From an uncultured Panacagrimonas sp. (lineage in GTDB: Bacteria > Pseudomonadota > Gammaproteobacteria > Nevskiales > Nevskiaceae), in contig CAMLNE010000097.1 in the NCBI GenBank assembly GCA_946481265.1, positions 1 through 11,960 of the forward strand: 11,960 bases of DNA. The letters run 5' to 3'. The notes below the pieces were generated by a model. The model made no database searches. It saw only the letters and a program-made list of their open reading frames with translations, and was not told the origin of the DNA. The position numbers and the translations under genes are program-made. Of the stretch, positions 7,704 to 11,960 are shown one piece after another (the first letter of the stretch is position 1; every line of letters begins with the position of its first letter).

Positions 7704-7717
7704 TTGATCCGGATCAA
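7704..7717. promoter_or_regulatory. FNR/Anr/Dnr box of hemN
   Basis: TTGATCCGGATCAA is a perfect match to the FNR/Anr consensus TTGAT-N4-ATCAA. Its centre is about 60 nt ahead of the hemN ATG. If placed at -41.5, transcription would begin near 7752, giving a leader of about 19 nt. This predicts activation of hemN under low oxygen, as known for hemN in pseudomonads and other proteobacteria. Confidence 0.8.
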
Positions 7718-7770
7718 TGCTCCCAGGGTCGGCGTCACCGAAGATCAATTGCCCCTCGCACAGACCTGCC

Positions 7771-9168
7771 ATGACCAACGCCGACATCGACCGCGTGCTG
7801 CTCCGCCGCTACGACGTGCCGGGGCCACGCTACACCTCGTACCCGACCGCGCCACATTTTCACGCGTTCACACCGGCGGATTACGTAAGTGCGGTCCAAC
7901 GAAGCATGACCATCACGCCGTGTGCGCCACTATCCCTGTATGTGCACGCGCCGTTCTGTGCAAATCCCTGCTTCTACTGCGGCTGCACGCGCGTGATAAC
8001 CCGCGATCAGGGTCTGATCGGGCGCTACCTGCAGGTGTTATTGCGCGAGATCGAGCTGCAGGGCGCACTGTTCGATCGGCAACGTCCTGTCGAACAACTG
8101 CACTTTGGCGGCGGAACACCTACATATTTCAGCGACGCGCAGCTGAGTGCCGTGTTCGAGCAGATCGAGCGCAGCTTCGGCCTCGCAGCCGCCGAGAGAC
8201 GCGAATTCTCGATCGAGATCGATCCCCGCACGGTCGACGCGGCGCGCCTTGCGAAGCTGATCGATCTCGGAATCAACCGCATTTCGCTCGGCGTGCAGGA
8301 TTTCGATCCGGTGGTGCAGGCCGCGGTGAACCGTCTGCAGGCGCCGGAGCTGACCGAGACGCTGGTTCGCTGCGGCCGTCGCCAAGGACTTCGCTCGATT
8401 TCCTTCGATCTGATCTACGGTCTGCCGCGCCAGACGGTTGAGGGCTTTGGGCAAACCCTCGACCGGGTCATCGCCGCGCAACCGGACCGCATCGCCATCT
8501 ACGGATACGCGCACCTGCCCTCCATGTTCAAGGCCCAGCGGCAGATCCGCGACACGGAACTGCCGGATGCGGAAACACGACTTCGCCTCCTGCAGTTGGC
8601 AATCAGCAAGCTGGTGGCCGTCGGCTATGTGCATATCGGCATGGATCATTTCGCGCGGCCTGATGATGAGCTGGTGCTGGCCCAGCAGCAGAATCGGCTG
8701 CAGCGCAATTTCCAGGGCTATTCGACGCGGGCCGGACTCGACCTGGTCGGTGTCGGCATGAGCAGCATCAGTCGCATCGACGGTGCATACAGCCAAAATG
8801 CACGTGGACTCGGTGACTACCAGGCGGCGATCGACTCCGGTGCGCTCGCGACCGCGCGGGGCCTGGTGCTGACGCAGGAGGATCAAATCAGGGCTGCGGT
8901 GATCGAGCGGATCCTCTGCGGCCGCGACGTGCGCTATGCCGCGCTTCGTTCACGATTTGGCATCGATGTGCGTCGCCACTTGCGGTCTGCACTCGCGCGG
9001 CTCGCGCAGGCGGAGCTGGACGGCTTGGTGGAACTGCTGCCGGATCGGCTGCGGATCACGCCGCGTGGCCGCTATTTTCTGCGCGTGATCGCCATGCCCT
9101 TCGACGCCTACCTGGCGCCTTCGCAAGGTGAGGGTAGCGTTGGCATTCCCATGGCGCGAGCAGTATGA
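7771..9168 (+). CDS. hemN: Oxygen-independent coproporphyrinogen III oxidase (radical SAM)
   Basis: Converts coproporphyrinogen III to protoporphyrinogen IX without oxygen, using S-adenosylmethionine and a [4Fe-4S] cluster, in cytoplasmic heme synthesis. Seen: 465 residues; N-terminal YDVPGPRYTSYPTAPHF (14-30); SLYVHAPFCANPCFYCGC (55-72) with the radical-SAM cysteines Cys63, Cys67 and Cys70 plus Cys72, which is conserved in true HemN; GGGTPTYF (113-120); YGYAHLP (244-250); HIGMDHFA (288-295); NFQGYST (313-319). These mark genuine HemN rather than the HemW paralogue. The ATG at 7771 begins at the family N-terminus; an in-frame ATG at 7717 overlaps the FNR box and would add 18 unrelated residues. 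No clear Shine-Dalgarno sequence is seen. Monocistronic, with a strong dyad 4 nt after the stop. Regulation by FNR/Anr is predicted from the box at 7704. Confidence 0.95.
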   Translation: MTNADIDRVLLRRYDVPGPRYTSYPTAPHFHAFTPADYVSAVQRSMTITPCAPLSLYVHAPFCANPCFYCGCTRVITRDQGLIGRYLQVLLREIELQGALFDRQRPVEQLHFGGGTPTYFSDAQLSAVFEQIERSFGLAAAERREFSIEIDPRTVDAARLAKLIDLGINRISLGVQDFDPVVQAAVNRLQAPELTETLVRCGRRQGLRSISFDLIYGLPRQTVEGFGQTLDRVIAAQPDRIAIYGYAHLPSMFKAQRQIRDTELPDAETRLRLLQLAISKLVAVGYVHIGMDHFARPDDELVLAQQQNRLQRNFQGYSTRAGLDLVGVGMSSISRIDGAYSQNARGLGDYQAAIDSGALATARGLVLTQEDQIRAAVIERILCGRDVRYAALRSRFGIDVRRHLRSALARLAQAELDGLVELLPDRLRITPRGRYFLRVIAMPFDAYLAPSQGEGSVGIPMARAV

Positions 9169-9171
9169 ATC

Positions 9172-9223
9172 GAGGCGCGTGAGCCATCTGGCGTCAATGT
9201 GCTGCGGGCCGCTCACGCGCCTC
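9172..9223 (+). terminator. Long inverted repeat downstream of hemN
   Basis: A perfect 13-bp stem, GAGGCGCGTGAGC (9172-9184) and GCTCACGCGCCTC (9211-9223), with a 26-nt loop begins 3 nt after the hemN stop. It lacks a following T tract, so it may stabilise the 3' end or assist factor-dependent termination. Confidence 0.5.
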
Positions 9224-9364
9224 CGGTTTCGCAATTGCAGGCGTTCGTTCCACGAATCCCGAACCATCAGGCTTGCGAACCACTCGCGTTGTAAAAAGCT
9301 AAAAGGGGCCAGGCTCACATTTCCCCTAAGGCCTCTTCTGAATGGGTCAGGCTCCAGGGGCTAA

Positions 9365-10102
9365 GGAACATCTGGATAAGTCACGCGGGGGCGTGACAGC
9401 TACTGGCGGTGAACGCATCGCAGCAATCTGAACGCGGCATCCCGCGTCGCAATGCTCGATGTGCGGCGTTCAAGCTTCATTTCAGCGCCTCAGCACGCCG
9501 TATTGGCGAATTGCGGACGCAAGCAACCGGTCATCGCCAAGAGCTTTTTGCGCACCAGCCACCGATCTGCCAGCGCAAACAGCGTCAGCACCTGGCCCGT
9601 ATTCTTCGCCGACCTCTTGAAGCGAACCCTCATGTAGCCGAGCTGGCACTTGATGACACGGAACGGATGCTCGACTTTGGCGCCGATCTCCGGCGCCACC
9701 TCGTTGGCTTCCAGCAGGTGTCGGAACTTGAGGATGGTTTCGTCCGGGATCCGATCCATCGACAGCTGCGCAAAGCGTCGCACCGACGTCACTTCGGACA
9801 GCGCCTCTTCCATCGCCGGGTCCGACAGGCCGAACCAGTTCTGCATCAGGTGAACTCGCGGCGTCGTGGCGATCGGATACGGTGGCCGCCCTCGGCCCGC
9901 CACCGGATAGAACGGCCCGATCGCCGACAGCGCCGTGCTCCACGGCACAATCTGGTCCATCTCGGCCAAGAACACTTCGCGCTGCATCCGCTTGCGCTTG
10001 GCTGTGAACTCGGCATCCCCGACGCTCACTTGCTGCATCGCTATTCCCTTGTCTCAGGGTCCGCGATCAGACCGTCCTTCATGAGACTTTTTCAGACTTC
10101 TC
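9365..10102 (-). mobile_element. IS5-group insertion sequence, internally deleted (738 bp)
   Basis: Ends: GGAACATCTGGATAAGTC at 9365-9382 and GACTTTTTCAGACTTCTC at 10085-10102, whose reverse complement matches the left end at 12 of 18 positions. The left end also resembles the known IS5 terminus (GGAA...AAGTC). The element is bounded by CTAA (9361-9364) and CCAA (10103-10106), read as a 4-bp YTAR-type target duplication with one later change. The uninterrupted doublet B holds a single CTAA at 7349-7352 at the same place. Full IS5-group elements are about 1.2 kb; the missing length agrees with the deletion in the transposase. It carries nothing else recognisable. Confidence 0.82.
9490..10038 (-). 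pseudogene. IS5-family transposase with in-frame internal deletion
   Basis: A 182-residue frame against about 320-330 for a normal IS5-type transposase. Seen: residues 1-118 are the usual N-terminal DUF772-type part (FLAEMDQIVPWSTAL, RGRPPYPIATTPRVHLMQNW, DPAMEEALSE, FRHLLE). From about residue 119 the sequence jumps to the C-terminal end, AKVEHPFRVIKCQLGYMRVR and AKNTGQVLTLFALADRWLVR. The skipped centre should contain both catalytic Asp residues (the DATI and GDAGY regions), and the YREK Arg at the junction is Gly119; only Glu123 and Lys130 of that motif remain. The protein cannot be catalytic, although frame and termini are kept. It might still bind the IS ends or be mobilised in trans by an intact relative. 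Confidence 0.85.
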
Positions 10103-10139
10103 CCAAAGGAGAGATATATCGAGCCTGGCCCCTTTTAGC

Positions 10140-10658
10140 TCACTCGTGGTCCGATTCGATGATGTCGAACACCACCACCGGAATGCGGCGGCTGGTGCGC
10201 CGCTGGTAGATCGCCTGCTGGGGCTGCTCCTCGATGATGGTGGGCCACCATTTTTCGTGATCCGTCTCCTCGAGCGTGCGAGCAGTTGCACGATAGCCCC
10301 GACTGGCAACCTGGATGCGGCACTCCGGATGCGCGACCAGGTTGAGGTACCAGAACGGATGCTCTTCGGTCCCGCCGCGCGATCCTACGACGGCGTACTT
10401 TCCCGCGCGCTCGTAGTACTGCAGGACGGTGGTCAACGTTCGCCCGGACTTGCGGCCTGTATAGGTCAGCATCAGGTTCTTGACCGGTCCCCCCGGAATG
10501 CCGATGACGACCGGGTCCCACATGTGAGCGCCTTCAGGGTCCTTCTTGTAGAGCTCGCAGTGCGCATCAAGTTCTTCCTGAATCGAACGCGGCAGCTGCT
10601 GGAGTTCGTCGACCTTCGTGTTCTTGCTCAGATACGCCTCAAGCTGGTCCGTGGGCAT
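10140..10658 (-). CDS. Ddn-family (deazaflavin/F420- or flavin-dependent) nitroreductase-like protein
   Basis: A 172-residue split-beta-barrel protein of the deazaflavin-dependent nitroreductase (Ddn) family, whose studied members reduce quinones or nitro compounds with F420H2. Seen: LTYTGRKSGRTLTTVLQYYE (64-83), the family's cofactor phosphate-binding stretch; YAVVGSRGG (88-96); HPFWYLNLVAHPECRIQV (100-117). The ATG at 10658 is chosen because it begins at the domain and because extending to 10808 would read through the REP repeat at 10757. The RBS is weak. The stop is 7 nt from the right arm of doublet C, so that repeat forms its immediate 3' end. Whether this host makes F420 is not visible; FMN or another flavin is the alternative cofactor. 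Cytoplasmic, apparently monocistronic. Confidence 0.8.
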   Translation of the reverse strand: MPTDQLEAYLSKNTKVDELQQLPRSIQEELDAHCELYKKDPEGAHMWDPVVIGIPGGPVKNLMLTYTGRKSGRTLTTVLQYYERAGKYAVVGSRGGTEEHPFWYLNLVAHPECRIQVASRGYRATARTLEETDHEKWWPTIIEEQPQQAIYQRRTSRRIPVVVFDIIESDHE

Positions 10659-10688
10659 GAGATTCTCGATTCGGTGGGCTGTCCGGCG

Positions 10689-10718
10689 ATGATAGCTCCC
10701 GCTCGGGCGGGTCCCCAA
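10689..10718 (-). promoter_or_regulatory. Weak candidate promoter for the Ddn-family gene
   Basis: On the minus strand TTGGGG (10713-10718) and TATCAT (10689-10694) are spaced by 18 nt, about 30 nt ahead of the start codon. The -35 hexamer is poor. Confidence 0.25.
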
Positions 10719-10756
10719 CTCCGGGAATGCGTGCTGAGGCATCGACAAGACCCAAA

Positions 10757-10769
10757 GGGGCCAGGCTCG
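10757..10769 (+). repeat. REP unit D (left partner of the RAYT doublet)
   Basis: GGGGCCAGGCTCG followed by ATTTATCTCCGATTTATCTC, a tandem of the AT-rich foot; GGAG (complement of 10776-10779) stands at the foot. It pairs in inverted orientation with 11771-11783, enclosing the tyrosine transposase gene. Confidence 0.85.
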
Positions 10770-10940
10770 ATTTATCTCCGATTTATCTCTGACGACTGCG
10801 TCGGCCACGCTGCTGAACTACCGAGCACTTACAGGTCGAACGTGTGCCGGCGACGCCACTACGCTCAGGCGAAAGCCGTGCGCCCAGATCGAAGGAGCAG
10901 AAATCGTTCCAGCGTACGCAAACGCACGAGTCGCCCGCCG

Positions 10941-10957
10941 AGGCTTGCTCGATTTAT
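10941..10957 (+). repeat. Degenerate REP half upstream of the RAYT
   Basis: AGGCTTGCTCGATTTAT repeats the CTCGATTTAT stretch of unit D exactly (10948-10957) and roughly the preceding AGGCT, 29 nt before the transposase start. It could be a decayed arm or a binding site for the transposase itself. Confidence 0.4.
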
Positions 10958-10975
10958 TGGAGTGGCTCTGTATGC

Positions 10976-10981
10976 AGGGAG
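10976..10981 (+). promoter_or_regulatory. Ribosome binding site of the RAYT gene
   Basis: AGGGAG with a 5-nt spacer before the ATG at 10987. It decides this start over the ATG at 10945, which has no such site and would add 14 residues unlike the family. Confidence 0.6.
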
Positions 10982-10986
10982 CTGGC

Positions 10987-11736
10987 ATGCCACGCCGACC
11001 CCGAGTTCATCTTGCAGGACAGCCGCTCCACATCGTGCAGCGAGGCCACAACCGGCAGGCCTGCTTCTTTTGTGAGGACGATTACCGGAGATATCTTCAC
11101 TGGCTCGCGCTTGCCCTATCGAAGCACCGGTGTGCTTTGCACGCCTATGTGCTGATGACCAACCACGTGCACCTGCTCGTGACTCCGGAAGTTCCTTCGA
11201 CGATCCCCCAAGTCCTGATTGCCATCGGCCGCCGGTATGTGCAGTACATAAACAAGACCTATCAACGGAGCGGGACGCTCTGGGATAGCCGATACAAGTC
11301 GTCTCTCGTCCAGAGCGATCGCTACCTGCTCGGCTGCCAGCGGTATATCGAACTGAATCCGGTTCGGGCGGGCATTGTTCAGGATCCTGCCGAGTATCCG
11401 TGGTCGAGCTACCGGGCGAATGGGCTGGGTGCGCTCGACGAGCACCTGACGCCCCACCCGCTCTACCTGTCCTTGGGGTCAGGCAATGCGGAGCGCCTCG
11501 CGGCATATCGGTCCATGTTCCGCCCCGAACTGCATGCCGATGCCGCCGATGAGATTCGCAGGGCAATCAATCAAGGCCAGCCGCTGGGAGACGGTCGCTT
11601 CTATGCCCAGATAGAAGCCGCTCTTGGGGAATGTCGCATGCCGCGTCCGCGTGGGCGTCCGCCCACGCCGAAGGCGTCGGCCCGGTTCGATCGCGACAAA
11701 CCTGACTTCGGCATTTGCGAGACGGGGCAAATGTGA
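10987..11736 (+). CDS. REP-associated tyrosine transposase (RAYT, Y1/HUH family)
   Basis: A 249-residue single-strand HUH transposase of the IS200/RAYT superfamily, expected to nick and join single-stranded REP DNA. Seen: N-terminal MPRRPRVHLAGQPLHIVQRG (1-20), typical of this group; HUH motif TNHVHLLV with His60 and His62; TLWDSRYKSSLV (97-108); RYIELNPVRAGIV (119-131), where Tyr120 aligns best with the catalytic tyrosine of E. coli TnpA-REP (inferred from motif alignment); WSSYRANG (139-146). A C-terminal tail of about 70 residues holds PRPRGRPPTP (219-228), like an AT-hook. The gene is intact and lies between inverted REP units (10757 and 11771) with degenerate units inside them, the arrangement expected of a RAYT with its cognate repeats. 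Normally RAYTs are single-copy, domesticated genes; whether this one still mobilises REPs is unknown. Confidence 0.88.
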   Translation: MPRRPRVHLAGQPLHIVQRGHNRQACFFCEDDYRRYLHWLALALSKHRCALHAYVLMTNHVHLLVTPEVPSTIPQVLIAIGRRYVQYINKTYQRSGTLWDSRYKSSLVQSDRYLLGCQRYIELNPVRAGIVQDPAEYPWSSYRANGLGALDEHLTPHPLYLSLGSGNAERLAAYRSMFRPELHADAADEIRRAINQGQPLGDGRFYAQIEAALGECRMPRPRGRPPTPKASARFDRDKPDFGICETGQM

Positions 11737-11783
11737 TCCTGGCCCTTTTTCAAATGCTTTTCAGTAAATTCGAGCCTGGCCCC
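11735..11783 (-). repeat. REP unit E with adjacent degenerate unit (right partner of the RAYT doublet)
   Basis: CGAGCCTGGCCCC at 11771-11783 followed by TTTT, and a decayed copy GATCCTGGCCC at 11735-11745 overlapping the last bases of the transposase stop. Inverted relative to unit D. Confidence 0.8.
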
Positions 11784-11841
11784 TTTTCACTCGTTTAGAC
11801 GCAACGATCGACGGCGGTCGTCTGCACTTGGGGTCAGCGTC

Positions 11842-11952
11842 TCAATGCTGCGACGCCGCTACCTGCACGCGCATTCCGTCGAGCGCCGCGGTCACCCGCA
11901 CCTGGCAGCACAGGCGGCTGTTCGGCTGTGGTTGCGGCGTGCATTCGAGCAT
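11842..11952 (-). pseudogene. C-terminal end of a [2Fe-2S] ferredoxin, frame broken or truncated
   Basis: The minus strand from 11952 reads MLECTPQPQPNS then RLCCQVRVTAALDGMRVQVA and ASQH before TGA. PNSRLxCQ with the final cluster cysteine, followed by VTxALDG, is the C-terminal signature of adrenodoxin/Isc-type [2Fe-2S] ferredoxins, in which a Met-Leu follows an acidic stretch. The remaining three cluster cysteines would lie beyond the window. However, an in-frame TGA (complement of 11956-11958) stands two codons before the Met, so continuity with an upstream part needs a frameshift or a base error; otherwise this is a remnant. Only 36 residues are visible. Confidence 0.55.
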
Positions 11953-11960
11953 GGATCACC

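Larger units (their letters stand above)
9305..10132. repeat. REPIN-like inverted doublet C, split by an IS5-group element
   Basis: Left arm GGGGCCAGGCTCA at 9305-9317 (last base differs from the core), partial core GGGTCAGGCTC at 9344-9354, right arm CGAGCCTGGCCCC at 10120-10132 with GGAG at 10108-10111. Without the IS and one target copy the spacer would be about 60 nt, against 63 in doublet B, and the flanking sequence matches B. The right arm ends 7 nt before the stop codon of the Ddn-family gene. Confidence 0.88.

Noticed and set aside
7717..7770. Upstream in-frame ATG for hemN
   Set aside because: It overlaps the FNR box and lies ahead of the predicted transcription start; HemN proteins begin at the 7771 ATG equivalent.
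10659..10808. N-terminal extension of the Ddn-family gene to 10808
   Set aside because: The extra residues are translated from the REP unit at 10757 and its surroundings, with no homology to the family.

Overview
The window reads as high-GC chromosomal DNA from a proteobacterium, most likely a gammaproteobacterium of the Xanthomonadales/Nevskiales kind. That placement is an inference from GC-rich codon use, a GH13_23-type alpha-glucosidase pair, an Anr/FNR-type box ahead of hemN, an IS5-group element and a RAYT-type transposase with its repeats. No rRNA or tRNA gene is present to fix the taxon.

Layout. From 1 to 1542 a lysophospholipid acyltransferase (5' end cut off by the window) and an atypical SDR/epimerase-like protein are translationally coupled on the + strand. 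A NAD(P)-dependent aldehyde dehydrogenase (1667-3112, -) converges on them across a short spacer with a strong dyad. Two tandem GH13 alpha-glucosidases (3766-5523 and 5520-7181, +) overlap by 4 nt. hemN (7771-9168, +) follows a spacer carrying one perfect and one near-perfect FNR/Anr box. A 738-bp IS5-group remnant (9365-10102) has an internally deleted transposase. A deazaflavin/F420-type Ddn-family protein (10140-10658, -) comes next, then a REP-associated tyrosine (Y1/HUH) transposase (10987-11736, +). The end of a [2Fe-2S] ferredoxin reading frame lies on the - strand at the right edge.

The unifying feature is a dispersed repeat family. A 13-nt core, GGGGCCAGGCTCG, occurs ten times between 3246 and 11783, one copy with a single mismatch, in strict alternation of orientation. 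This makes five inverted doublets (REPIN-like): two side by side upstream of the amylases, one between the amylases and hemN, one downstream of hemN, and one enclosing the tyrosine transposase gene. Several copies carry a GGAG or GTAG tetranucleotide at the foot, as in known REP/RAYT systems. The window therefore seems to hold both a RAYT and its cognate REPINs.

The doublet downstream of hemN was split by the IS5 element. The doublet at 7286-7382 is a near-identical uninterrupted copy, so it serves as an empty-site reference. From it the IS boundaries, 18-bp inverted ends and 4-bp target duplication (CTAA/CCAA) can be read directly. The metabolic genes (lipid, aldehyde, maltodextrin, heme) look like independent chromosomal modules whose boundaries are marked by the repeats; no single pathway joins them.
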